The notes below the pieces were generated by a model. That model made no database searches and was not told where the DNA came from. It saw nothing but the letters and a program-made list of their open reading frames with translations. Below are positions 1-8,299 of a stretch of 64,000 bases of DNA, in pieces. The stretch comes from Butyrivibrio sp. (lineage in GTDB: Bacteria; Bacillota; Clostridia; Lachnospirales; Lachnospiraceae): assembly GCA_017535785.1 (NCBI GenBank), contig JAFXTN010000011.1, positions 124,001 through 188,000 on the forward strand, in the 5' to 3' direction. Every line of letters starts with the position of its first letter. The stretch's first letter is position 1. A program made the translations under genes and the position numbers.

Positions 1-1
1 A

Positions 2-292
2 AATGCATTCTTGATATTGTTATGCATCGTCGGTTTGCTGCTCGGAACTCTTATAGCATGTATCAACATACCGACTATGACAGTCCTGATGCAGATCGTT
101 GATAAAAACATGATGGGCAAAGTAAGCAGCATCATATCGATCGGCGGACAGGGAATGGTCCCTATAGCAAGCGTACTTGCAGGCCTGATACTTAAATACA
201 TGGGTAATGCTTCTCTTTTGATATTCTGTTCCGTAGGTTTTACTTTAACAGCACTTTTCATGGTGCGAAGCAAAGATATAAATGAATTTTAA
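2..292 (+). CDS. MFS transporter, C-terminal fragment
   Basis: The reading frame is open from the first bases of the window, so only the last 96 or so residues are present and the start lies upstream. Three hydrophobic segments are visible: one at the left edge, one around residues 50-62 (PIASVLAGLILKYMG) and one near the C-terminus. The hydrophilic loop between the first two contains MGKVSSIISIGGQG, the kind of loop seen in macrolide-efflux-like members of the major facilitator superfamily. The fold call rests on this pattern only, and the substrate cannot be inferred. The gene converges on the hypothetical gene that follows, and their ends share a hairpin. Confidence 0.7.
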   Translation, partial: NAFLILLCIVGLLLGTLIACINIPTMTVLMQIVDKNMMGKVSSIISIGGQGMVPIASVLAGLILKYMGNASLLIFCSVGFTLTALFMVRSKDINEF

Positions 293-319
293 GGCGCATT
301 ATTTATGCTTATGCGCCTT
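291..319. terminator. hairpin between convergent genes
   Basis: AAGGCGCAT (291-299) pairs perfectly with ATGCGCCTT (311-319). The hairpin starts at the MFS stop and its right arm lies within the last codons of the opposing gene. No clear T-run follows on either strand, so it may be a bidirectional terminator without a classical U-tract or a 3'-end stabiliser. Confidence 0.4.
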
Positions 320-1198
320 ATACTGCTCTTTATAATCAATGCCCCAAAAGCCGCCTTCTTTAAACAGCTTTTCATAGGGTAATCCGCACGATTCACCGAC
401 ACCGGCATCTGATTTGATCGCACGATCTCTCCACGGGTAAAAGAGCGGATTGCTGTATGCCCTTGCATGAAACTGGTTCTCTGCGGCATACGCGTACTTG
501 TCCTTATCTCCGGTCTGGATGAGCAAAAGAGCTGTCTTTTCATCCTCAGTCAGATTATCGGGATCACTGATTTTTATGGAATGCTCTTCCTTGTCATATA
601 TCCCAACATGGGCAAGATGTTCAAGCGTCCTCTTTCCGCCGTATTCATCAAACTCTCTATACTCAAAAGGAAGTTTATATACCCCGCCGTTTTTAAAGAC
701 ATCATCATGAGCAACTTTATCTATTGCAAAATCAGCTATAAGATAACTTCCGTCGCTCTTTGAATCTTTAAAATAATCAAGCAAAACTTTGTCATGGCTT
801 TTATAGAACTTTTCTGCATGGATCAATTTATTGATCTGTTCCTTAGCTGAATCGGCCGTATCTGGATCAATTTCTTTTCCACTCTTAGAATCGGATAGCA
901 ACTTTTGAAAAAAACTAAGATCCATGGAATTAAATACAACAGCAATAGCCTTACATTTCTGTTCATCCATGGGCTCTCTTACTTTTATCATAGAATAAAC
1001 AACGCTGTTGTCATCCTTTTTAAGGCCTGTTATATACCAGTCATCATATCCTTCATAATCAAAAACCTTTGTTTCAACTCCGGCTTCTTTACATATATCC
1101 GCGATAGATTTATCAATGATAAAATATCCATCTTCAGTCTGTAATTTATTCGAGCTTATTCCGTATTTATCAAGAAAATCCTTCATTTCAATGTTCAT
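299..1198 (-). CDS. hypothetical protein, 299 aa
   Basis: I do not recognise the family. The protein is highly charged and Lys/Asp-rich, with no signal peptide or membrane segment, so it is probably cytoplasmic. The start is supported by a Shine-Dalgarno AGGAAAGAG directly upstream. The N-terminal half is helical in character (repeated Lys/Asp/Glu heptads around residues 110-150). The C-terminal third is richer in aromatic residues and glycine, with YSNPLFYPWRDRA near residue 255 and a single Cys in GESCGLPYEKLF. The last codons (KAHKHK) form one arm of the shared hairpin with the MFS gene. It is followed upstream by rsmH on the same strand, 25 bp away, but no functional link is evident. Confidence 0.65.
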   Translation of the reverse strand: MNIEMKDFLDKYGISSNKLQTEDGYFIIDKSIADICKEAGVETKVFDYEGYDDWYITGLKKDDNSVVYSMIKVREPMDEQKCKAIAVVFNSMDLSFFQKLLSDSKSGKEIDPDTADSAKEQINKLIHAEKFYKSHDKVLLDYFKDSKSDGSYLIADFAIDKVAHDDVFKNGGVYKLPFEYREFDEYGGKRTLEHLAHVGIYDKEEHSIKISDPDNLTEDEKTALLLIQTGDKDKYAYAAENQFHARAYSNPLFYPWRDRAIKSDAGVGESCGLPYEKLFKEGGFWGIDYKEQYKAHKHK

Positions 1199-1223
1199 CT
1201 CTTTCCTGTTTATATTATTGTCA

Positions 1224-2270
1224 TTATGCTTTTATCGCCCATCTAAGCTTTGTGGACTTACTTCTTGGATTGATCCTGCATTCCTCCGCAGAAGGTCTTG
1301 TAACGTCTCCTGAGATATCACTGTAGATACCGGCCTTCAATCCCTCCTTGAAGGCTTTCTTTACAAGTCTGTCCTCTCCCGAATGGAATGTAAGGATCGC
1401 TACTCTGGCTCCGGAATTCAGGATACTGGGAAGCTTTTCAAGAAATGTATATAACACTTCAAACTCGCTGTTAACGTCAATCCTAAGAGCCTGGAATACT
1501 CTTGCACAGCTCTTTTTTATAGCATCCTTCTTCTCCTCTTTCGGCACCTTCCAAAGTGCATCTTCAATAGCCTTTCGAAGAGAAGTTGTAGTGTCCATCG
1601 GATCACCTTTTTTCATAAGGTTAAAGACCTTATCGGCAATCTCCTCTGCGTAAGGTTCATCAGAGTTTTCAATCATCATGCCGACAAACTCATCTCTTGT
1701 AATATTATGAAGTCTCTCGGCAGCAGATTCTCCGCTACAAGGATCAAGCCTTAGATCAAGAGGTCCGTCGATCTTATATGAAAAGCCGCGACTTGGATCA
1801 TCTATCTGCATAGAAGATACTCCAAGGTCCGCAAGGACAAAATCAAATTTACCGGCTTCGTTTGCCACTTCATCTATGTTTGCAAAATTAGTAAGCCTGA
1901 ACTTAAAGACATCCTCAGAAAATCCAGCATCCCTAAGGCGTTTTACTGTCTTTTCGGATTCAATTGGATCAACATCAAGACCGTAGATGCAACCCTTTCC
2001 ATCAGTTAACTTCTCGAGCATCTTACGAGTATGACCGCCGTATCCGAGAGTGCAATCAAGCCCCTGTTCTCCGGGCTTTATATTTAATACTTCAAGGATC
2101 TCTTTTACCATAATGGAAATATGCATTCCCGCAGGCGTTGAACCTTTAGAGATCACTCGTGCAACAGTATCGGCATATTTATCAGGATCATGTTCTTTAT
2201 ATTTTTCTTCAAACTTCTTTGGGTACTTACCCGAATAATGCACCCTGCGTTTGTGCTGCTTCTCTTCCAT
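1224..2270 (-). CDS. rsmH: 16S rRNA (cytosine-1402-N4)-methyltransferase, RsmH2-like
   Basis: This family transfers a methyl group from S-adenosylmethionine to N4 of C1402 in the ribosomal P-site. Visible motifs are the SAM-binding LDCTLGYGGHTRKML, LADLGVSSMQIDDPSRGFSY, the VFQALRIDVNSE helix and the C-terminal FHSGEDRLVKKAF. The usual form of the last motif is FHSLEDR, so the Gly is atypical. The protein is about 348 aa against a usual 310, with a basic N-terminal extension (KQHKRRVHYSGKYPKKFEEKYKEHDPDKY). It lies outside any division/cell-wall cluster. Both points suit the second, divergent RsmH paralogue known from Lachnospiraceae. I chose the ATG at 2270 because AAAGG lies 7 bp upstream; an in-frame ATG at 2285 has no ribosome-binding site. 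Confidence 0.9.
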   Translation of the reverse strand: MEEKQHKRRVHYSGKYPKKFEEKYKEHDPDKYADTVARVISKGSTPAGMHISIMVKEILEVLNIKPGEQGLDCTLGYGGHTRKMLEKLTDGKGCIYGLDVDPIESEKTVKRLRDAGFSEDVFKFRLTNFANIDEVANEAGKFDFVLADLGVSSMQIDDPSRGFSYKIDGPLDLRLDPCSGESAAERLHNITRDEFVGMMIENSDEPYAEEIADKVFNLMKKGDPMDTTTSLRKAIEDALWKVPKEEKKDAIKKSCARVFQALRIDVNSEFEVLYTFLEKLPSILNSGARVAILTFHSGEDRLVKKAFKEGLKAGIYSDISGDVTRPSAEECRINPRSKSTKLRWAIKA

Positions 2271-2343
2271 TCTATAACCTTTCATAATGCGTAATTAAAT
2301 TATCACGACAATGCATTCAGTATCAATAATACATAAATATAAA

Positions 2344-3495
2344 TCACTTTGCTTTATCTATATAAATCTGAGTGTATTCTAACTTCTCGAACTCCTCGTC
2401 ATCAACTACTTCTTCGGATACACCAACTTCTTCTAACCTCTTCTTTTTCATCTTATCAAACTCATCAATGGATAAAGATTCGGTTGCAAAACATTTGTCG
2501 ATAGATTCTTTAAGATTAGGAATGTCAGGATCCTCATCAATGTCTTTATCAGGATTATAGAAACCAAATGTGTGATACTTTTGGGTATCATAGCTTAATG
2601 TGTATTCGGTAACAACGTATTTTTCATCAAGTTCCTGCAGTGATGGCATTGCCTCACCTAGCCCATCTCTACGTACCGCTTCAATGTCATAAATCGGCTT
2701 TATCTCACCGGTATTATCCATATAATAATAAGCATCATAGTACATACACGCAGCATTTCCAGGGACTCCCGAGTTTCTAACACCTCCATACTCGTTAAGA
2801 TCAACATCCCAACGCTCGCCCTGACAATAGCATGCAAAAACTACCTGCAACCTACTATCAATGTCTTTTATCACCATTTTTGAATCATAAAAAGGTGTGG
2901 TTGTACAATCTATACTTAATATAAGCTCGCGATTTCCATCCATACCGCAGTCAATAAACGAATAGCTTACCGACTCAACTTTGATATTTCGCTCATGTTC
3001 CTCATCAGATGGCGCAAAAGCATCATTGATTTCCTTTACCAATTGCTCAAGTGTGACATCCTGTTTTGGAAAAAGATTAATCAATCCACCATCATTCCAT
3101 GAGTATGTAGCTTTATTTGTATCCTTTATATAATTTGAATAGCTAATCGTGCCTTTTCCTGCCAGAAATTCATCATATAGATCACCGGATTCATTCGTGG
3201 CGAACATGAATTCTCCAAGCACTTCTTCCTCGGTGTCTGTTTTATTACCGGCATCTTTAGAATCTTCGGTTTCAGCATCTTGAGATATGCCAACTTCACT
3301 CTCATCTGTTTTATCAATAGCTGACTCTTGAGCCTCTTGCTCAGTTTCTTCGACATTAGCTTTCCCCGGCTTACATGTGTGAAGAATAATAGCAACAAGC
3401 ATCACTAAGATAACGGCTGCTACACCAATTATTAACATTGGTTTTTTGTTAAATTTAAACTTATTCATAGAAAAATCACTTGCGTTGTCACGCAT
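2344..3495 (-). CDS. membrane-anchored hypothetical protein, 383 aa
   Basis: I do not recognise the family. A basic N-terminus is followed by one hydrophobic segment (about residues 20-42) and then an acidic, low-complexity linker rich in Glu, Asp, Ser and Thr (about 48-95). The rest is a soluble domain predicted to lie outside the membrane, with motifs such as YSFIDCGMDGNRELIL. That wording (a Glu/Asp-x-Asn-x-Glu-Leu pattern after an aspartate-glycine turn) is common in secreted Lachnospiraceae proteins of unknown function. I chose the start at 3495 because GGGAAGGGG lies 5 bp upstream; an internal ATG at 3468 has no ribosome-binding site. The C-terminal 60 residues are strongly acidic and helical. 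Confidence 0.65.
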   Translation of the reverse strand: MRDNASDFSMNKFKFNKKPMLIIGVAAVILVMLVAIILHTCKPGKANVEETEQEAQESAIDKTDESEVGISQDAETEDSKDAGNKTDTEEEVLGEFMFATNESGDLYDEFLAGKGTISYSNYIKDTNKATYSWNDGGLINLFPKQDVTLEQLVKEINDAFAPSDEEHERNIKVESVSYSFIDCGMDGNRELILSIDCTTTPFYDSKMVIKDIDSRLQVVFACYCQGERWDVDLNEYGGVRNSGVPGNAACMYYDAYYYMDNTGEIKPIYDIEAVRRDGLGEAMPSLQELDEKYVVTEYTLSYDTQKYHTFGFYNPDKDIDEDPDIPNLKESIDKCFATESLSIDEFDKMKKKRLEEVGVSEEVVDDEEFEKLEYTQIYIDKAK

Positions 3496-3567
3496 TACCC
3501 CTTCCCGTATTTATAAGCATCATTGTTAGTATATCAGCGATAGCTAAGCCGCTCAACACCGTACATA

Positions 3568-3597
3568 GAAAAAGGATCGGATTTTCATCCGATCCTT
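3568..3597 (-). terminator. intrinsic terminator of the GH65/pgmB operon
   Basis: AAGGATCGGAT (3572-3582) and ATCCGATCCTT (3587-3597) form an 11-bp perfect stem with a 4-nt loop. On the minus strand it is followed by a short U-run. It lies just downstream of pgmB. Confidence 0.85.
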
Positions 3598-3622
3598 CTC
3601 TACTCAATTTTTATGTTCAAAT

Positions 3623-4279
3623 TCATGATATCAACTTTTCAAACACTTCCATCGAAAGCTCTGACGTACTTCCAAGGATCACATCTGCTTCATGCATCTG
3701 CGCGGAGCTTCCGACTCCGACAGCTTTCATTCCGGCGGCTTTGATCGCTGCGATTCCGGCTTCGGCATCTTCAACTCCGATCGCATCATTGGGAGCAACT
3801 CCCAAAGAATTTATGCAATCAAGGAAGATATCAGGAAAAGGCTTACTTCTCTCAATCTTTGCTGCATCCGCAATATAATCAAAATAATCTTTTACACCAA
3901 GTCTATCAATTATAAAAGGTGCATTTTTACTGACGCTTGCAAGTGCGACCTTAATTCCTTTTTCTCTTAAAGCTTTCAAACATGGAAGGATTCCCGGAAG
4001 CAGATCGTCCGGAGTTATCTTTTTTATAAGCTCCTTATAGATCTCATTTTTCTTAGTCGCAATCTCATTTTTCTTATCTTCGGACATCGAATTCCTTCCG
4101 GGACCGTTGTCCAGGATCAGATTAAGAGATTCCATTCTGGATACACCTTTTAACTTCTCGTTGTAATCCTTATCAAATGAGATTCCAAGCTCCTTCGCAA
4201 TTATACTCCACGCCTCATAATGATACTCGGCGGAGTCGGTAATAACTCCGTCAAGATCAAAAACAACAGCTTTTAACAT
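3623..4279 (-). CDS. pgmB: beta-phosphoglucomutase
   Basis: Converts beta-glucose-1-phosphate to glucose-6-phosphate through a phospho-aspartate intermediate. The N-terminus VFDLDGVITDSAEYHYEAW carries the HAD motif I nucleophile and acid/base Asp pair and the helical cap start. KGVSRMESL is the conserved cap-domain segment of beta-PGM. ASVSKNAPFII is HAD motif II, with motif III Lys in IERSKPFPDIF and the motif IV acid pair in GVEDAEAGI. At 218 aa it is the normal family length. It sits 12 bp downstream of the GH65 phosphorylase, the enzyme that makes its substrate by inverting phosphorolysis, so the pair forms a complete route from disaccharide to glycolysis. Confidence 0.93.
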   Translation of the reverse strand: MLKAVVFDLDGVITDSAEYHYEAWSIIAKELGISFDKDYNEKLKGVSRMESLNLILDNGPGRNSMSEDKKNEIATKKNEIYKELIKKITPDDLLPGILPCLKALREKGIKVALASVSKNAPFIIDRLGVKDYFDYIADAAKIERSKPFPDIFLDCINSLGVAPNDAIGVEDAEAGIAAIKAAGMKAVGVGSSAQMHEADVILGSTSELSMEVFEKLIS

Positions 4280-4291
4280 ACCAAATAAACC

Positions 4292-6580
4292 TCATACTTT
4301 TACAACAGTTTTTTTCTTAGTAATCTTTGTCTTTTTGCCATAGATCTTCATAGCAAAAGCCTCTCCCTCTTCTAAGACCACAGACACTTCTTCTTTGGTA
4401 ACATCGATGCGTATTCTGCTTCCCATAAATCTGATCTTAAAGCTGTAGCCCGACCATTTATCCGGAACAAAAGGCGCGATCGATATTCCTTTTTCGTTTA
4501 TGGACAAACCGGCAAAACCGTAAACCACAGCCATAAACGAACCGCCCATATTTGCTGTATGTATTCCGTAGGAAGTATTATCGTGAAGATCTCTAATATC
4601 AAACTCCGCAGAATTTCCAAAGTACTTATAAGCCTTATCCTGCATTCCAAGCTTCGATGCGACTATACTAAAAGCACACTTTGATAAAGACGAATCATGC
4701 GTCGTGATCTTCTCATAATATTCAAAACTCTTTTTCTGCGTATTCTTCTCAACCGCATCAGGAAAAAGAAAGAACGCCATTACCGTATCTGCCTGCTTGC
4801 AAACCTGATATCTGTAAAGATGCAACGGATGATAATTTAAAAGAAGCGGAAACTTATCCTTTGGCGTCGCTTTAAGGTTCCATACCGGCTTATCAAAGAA
4901 GGAATCATCCTGAGGGATAACTCCATCCTTTCCGAACTTAGGGAAATACATCATCTCAGCGGCTTCTTTCATTTCATCGAGCTCGTTCTTCGAAAATTTA
5001 AGCTTTGAAGAAAGCTCTTTTGCCATATTAAGCTCTTCTAACTTTTCAAAGAACTTGACCGCCCAGATCAGGTTATACTTAGCAACTCGATTCGTGTAAT
5101 AGTTGTTGTTGACCATACACGTATATTCATCGGGGCCTGATACGTCATTTATTCTAAAGGTGTCATTTACATAATTTCCGACATCAAGCCAGAGCCTTGC
5201 AGTCTCAATAAGGATCTCTGCGCCGCATTCCTTGATAAAATCAAGATCTCCCGTCGTCAGATAATAATTAACTATCGCATAAGCAATATCACCAACAATG
5301 TGATACTGCGCGGTTCCCGAAGGAAAATATCCCGAGCACTCAACACCAGTTATCGTTCTCCAAGGAAAAAGAGCTCCCCTCTTATGGCCCAAAAGCTTAG
5401 CGTTTTCTCTGGCTTTATCAAGAGTTCTGTATCTGTATGAAATGAGCATCTTGGCAAGATACGGATCCGTGAGCACAAAATAGGGAATAACGAACATCTC
5501 ACTGTCCCAGAAATAATGCCCCTCGTAGCCTTCGCCGCTAAGTCCCTTCGCAGCAATGTTTCCAAAGCTATCCTTCGCGGACGAGCAAAGAAGCTCATAC
5601 ATATTGAAATTTACTGCCTCGTTCATCTTGGGATCATTGTGTATCTCAAGCATTGAACCTCCCCAGAAGTTCTCAAGATACTCAGCCTGTTTCTTGTAAT
5701 AATAATCAAGACCGTTTCCTAGTACCTTCTTCATTTTCTCTTTTGCTGCTGTCAAAGGCTCATCGCATCTAAGAGAGTCCGTAAAGATCGAATACTTAAT
5801 AAGTGTTACGCTCTCGCCCTTTTTAAGATCACTCATGACATCGCAGGTCATTGCGCCGTCTTCGTCTTTTGCAGTGCAGAACCTAGCCTTTTTATCGGTG
5901 ATCTCATGGCCTACAACAGAACAGCATTTGAGCTTACTTCTTGAAGTCTCGCAAAGCGCATAGCTTATCCCATCACTTATTCCGTCGTCAACAACACTTA
6001 TAAACTTAGGACTCTCAGCCGCAAGTCTGGGATCCGTCGGATCGCTGTAATTGGAAACCTCAGGGATGTGCTTGGATGAGAACATAAGACTTACGTTTCC
6101 GGAAAGCGCGGTAACTTTATATTCGATGGTAAAAAGAGACAGCTCCTCAAACGAAGTCATTCTCTTAATGCTGATCTCGACTTTATCTCCCTTTGGAGAT
6201 TTCCAGACTACATCTCTTTTGGTGAATCCTCTGTCCATGTCGAGAGTTCTTTTGCACTTAACGATAGTTCCCTGCGCCATGTTAAAAGACTCGCCGTTAA
6301 CGGAAAGATAAACGGTCTGAGTATCCGCAATGTTCAGCATAGTCTCTTTTTTCTCGATAAAATTGCATAGATTCTCAGCCTGCTTCATATCTACGATGTC
6401 ATAGAAACCATTGATATAAGTTCCTCTCATCGTGTTGTAATCAGCGGGAACGCCTTCTTCGAGCGTTCCTCTGACTCCGATATATCCGTTGGCGTTATGA
6501 AAAAGAGTCTCGTAAAGAAAGCTATCCTTTTTCGATAGCGCCTTGATATTCTTTTGAAATGTCTTTCCCATAAAACTCAT
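4292..6580 (-). CDS. GH65 disaccharide phosphorylase
   Basis: Glycoside hydrolase family 65 enzymes cleave alpha-glucosides (maltose, trehalose, kojibiose, nigerose) with phosphate to give beta-glucose-1-phosphate and a free sugar. At 762 aa it has the family's usual length. The N-terminal beta-sandwich (about residues 1-270) is followed by an (alpha/alpha)6 barrel with FWDSEMFVIPYF, SGYFPSGTAQYHIVGDIAYAI and the catalytic-acid motif NDVSGPDEYTCMVNNNYYTN, in which Glu of GPDEY is the general acid. Lys-Gln in YRYQVCKQADTVMAFF is the phosphate-side signature. The start overlaps the upstream permease stop by 4 bp, so it is translated with the importer. Substrate cannot be fixed from sequence reading alone, but linkage to pgmB supports phosphorolysis rather than hydrolysis. 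Confidence 0.93.
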   Translation of the reverse strand: MSFMGKTFQKNIKALSKKDSFLYETLFHNANGYIGVRGTLEEGVPADYNTMRGTYINGFYDIVDMKQAENLCNFIEKKETMLNIADTQTVYLSVNGESFNMAQGTIVKCKRTLDMDRGFTKRDVVWKSPKGDKVEISIKRMTSFEELSLFTIEYKVTALSGNVSLMFSSKHIPEVSNYSDPTDPRLAAESPKFISVVDDGISDGISYALCETSRSKLKCCSVVGHEITDKKARFCTAKDEDGAMTCDVMSDLKKGESVTLIKYSIFTDSLRCDEPLTAAKEKMKKVLGNGLDYYYKKQAEYLENFWGGSMLEIHNDPKMNEAVNFNMYELLCSSAKDSFGNIAAKGLSGEGYEGHYFWDSEMFVIPYFVLTDPYLAKMLISYRYRTLDKARENAKLLGHKRGALFPWRTITGVECSGYFPSGTAQYHIVGDIAYAIVNYYLTTGDLDFIKECGAEILIETARLWLDVGNYVNDTFRINDVSGPDEYTCMVNNNYYTNRVAKYNLIWAVKFFEKLEELNMAKELSSKLKFSKNELDEMKEAAEMMYFPKFGKDGVIPQDDSFFDKPVWNLKATPKDKFPLLLNYHPLHLYRYQVCKQADTVMAFFLFPDAVEKNTQKKSFEYYEKITTHDSSLSKCAFSIVASKLGMQDKAYKYFGNSAEFDIRDLHDNTSYGIHTANMGGSFMAVVYGFAGLSINEKGISIAPFVPDKWSGYSFKIRFMGSRIRIDVTKEEVSVVLEEGEAFAMKIYGKKTKITKKKTVVKV

Positions 6581-7425
6581 CCCTTAACGGCACCTGCCGC
6601 TACACCTTCTACAATATATTTCTGACAAGCCAGATAAAAGATAACTACAGGAATGATGGTGACAACAAGTGCTGCCATAGCTTCATTCCAGCTGATCGTA
6701 TACTGCCCGAAAAACTTGGCTGTCGAGATCGGAATGGTCCTGTTTGCCGTTGATTTAAGAGTCAGTGAAGGCAAAAGATAGTCATTCCAGATCCAGATAA
6801 CATCAAGAATTATCACAGTCATTGTCGTAGGTTTCAGCATCGGAAAAACAATCTGCCAGAAAGTCTTCCACGTGTTGCAGCCATCGATCGTCGCAGCTTC
6901 TTCAAGTGATACAGGTATAGAAGAAACAAAGCCGTGATAAAGAAACACGCCCATGCCCGCTCCGAATCCGAGATACATAAAGATAAGTCCCGGAATGGTA
7001 TCGGTCATCTTGATACCAAGTGTAAATCCAAACCAGTTCATCTCCTGCATAAGAGGCATCATGATCGTCTGGAAAGGAATGAGCATTGTCGCAACAAGCA
7101 GATCAAATAAGATCACTGAAAGTTTATTGTTACTCCTTACAAACATCCACGCCGTCATAGAAGCAAATATCACGATCACTGTTATGGAAACAACTGTGAG
7201 GATCAATGAGTTTTTTAGTGATGTAAAAAAGTTCATCTTCTCAAGAGCACTCATGTAATACTGAAGTGACAAGCTCTTTGGAAGCGCAACCATGTTCTCA
7301 TACATCTGTGACCTGCTCTTAAAGGAGTTGGTCAGGATGAGATAAATAGGAAAAAGATACAATACACAGAAGAGAACGGTGATCACATTTAAAAATGTTT
7401 TAAACGGTTTTGAATAATACATCAT
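6577..7425 (-). CDS. sugar ABC transporter permease, MalG/CUT1 type
   Basis: Inner-membrane subunit of a carbohydrate uptake (CUT1) ABC importer. Six hydrophobic segments are visible, with the cytoplasmic EAA loop EEAATIDGCNTWKTFWQIVFPMLKP around residues 175-200 that docks to the ATPase. The N-terminal SFKSRSQM and the C-terminal end VAAGAVKG are typical of MalG-like proteins, as is the length of 282 aa. It overlaps the GH65 gene by 4 bp downstream and touches the upstream permease by one base (TAATG). No ATPase gene lies in the cluster, so a shared MsmK/UgpC-like ATPase elsewhere is inferred. Confidence 0.92.
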   Translation of the reverse strand: MMYYSKPFKTFLNVITVLFCVLYLFPIYLILTNSFKSRSQMYENMVALPKSLSLQYYMSALEKMNFFTSLKNSLILTVVSITVIVIFASMTAWMFVRSNNKLSVILFDLLVATMLIPFQTIMMPLMQEMNWFGFTLGIKMTDTIPGLIFMYLGFGAGMGVFLYHGFVSSIPVSLEEAATIDGCNTWKTFWQIVFPMLKPTTMTVIILDVIWIWNDYLLPSLTLKSTANRTIPISTAKFFGQYTISWNEAMAALVVTIIPVVIFYLACQKYIVEGVAAGAVKG

Positions 7426-8270
7426 TACAGTGCCACCTCCCTCTTCTTTGTTATGCTGACCTGAATAAGCGTGATAACGGCGATGATAAGGAAGAATATG
7501 ATAGCCTTAGCCTGGCCGTATCCAAAGTTACTCAAGCTGAAAATTTCGTTATAAATATTGAGCGAGAACATTTCCGACTGGTAATTGGGGCCCACACCTG
7601 TGAGTGAAATGTTTACGTCGTAGATCTTAAAGCAATTTGATAACGATAAGAAAAGACATATCGTAAACGATGGCATAAGCATCGGAAACTTTACTTTGAA
7701 AAGAGTCTGCATGTAATTAGCACCGTCAACCTGTGCTGCCTCAAGAACGTCCGCAGGAATAGCCATGATTCCGGTAATGTAGACGATCATCACATATCCG
7801 GCGAGCTGCCATGTCGTAACAACGATCATCGCAATTATTGATTTAACGGGATCTGTAAGCCAATTGCCCCATTCAATTGATAAAAAGAACTCCTGGAATA
7901 CGCTCTTCCATATATAACCCAAGATAAGTCCGCCTATAAGGTAAGGCATGAAAAGCATTGTCCTTGCAACGTTTCTTACTCTGAGCTTGGTGGTAACTAT
8001 GAGCGCAAATATAATTCCCAAAAGATTCACAGTTACTACAGAGATAAGTGTGAATATAGTTGTTCTTACAGTTGCGTTTAAAAACTGCTGATCCTTAAAT
8101 ACATCAATATAATTACTAAAGCCCACAAATGTTGCGGCGTGCTTTGCTAGTCCATCCCACTCAAAGAATGAATAACCTATACCGATAACAAACGGTATGA
8201 CCACAACGATCATGAATATTATCATGAGAGGCGCAGTAAACAGCGCGTACCACCCTTTTCCAATTTTCAT
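7425..8270 (-). CDS. sugar ABC transporter permease, MalF/CUT1 type
   Basis: Partner permease of the same importer. The 281-aa protein has a short N-terminus, six membrane segments and the EAA loop EAAQVDGANYMQTLFKVKFPMLMP around residues 180-205. The motif FSFFEWDG after the first membrane segment is a common feature of MalF/UgpA-type subunits. It lies 29 bp downstream of the binding-protein gene and its stop overlaps the next start, so translational coupling of the two permeases is likely. Confidence 0.92.
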   Translation of the reverse strand: MKIGKGWYALFTAPLMIIFMIVVVIPFVIGIGYSFFEWDGLAKHAATFVGFSNYIDVFKDQQFLNATVRTTIFTLISVVTVNLLGIIFALIVTTKLRVRNVARTMLFMPYLIGGLILGYIWKSVFQEFFLSIEWGNWLTDPVKSIIAMIVVTTWQLAGYVMIVYITGIMAIPADVLEAAQVDGANYMQTLFKVKFPMLMPSFTICLFLSLSNCFKIYDVNISLTGVGPNYQSEMFSLNIYNEIFSLSNFGYGQAKAIIFFLIIAVITLIQVSITKKREVAL

Positions 8271-8299
8271 CCGAAGCCTCCAAAAAAATTATGTGCTGA

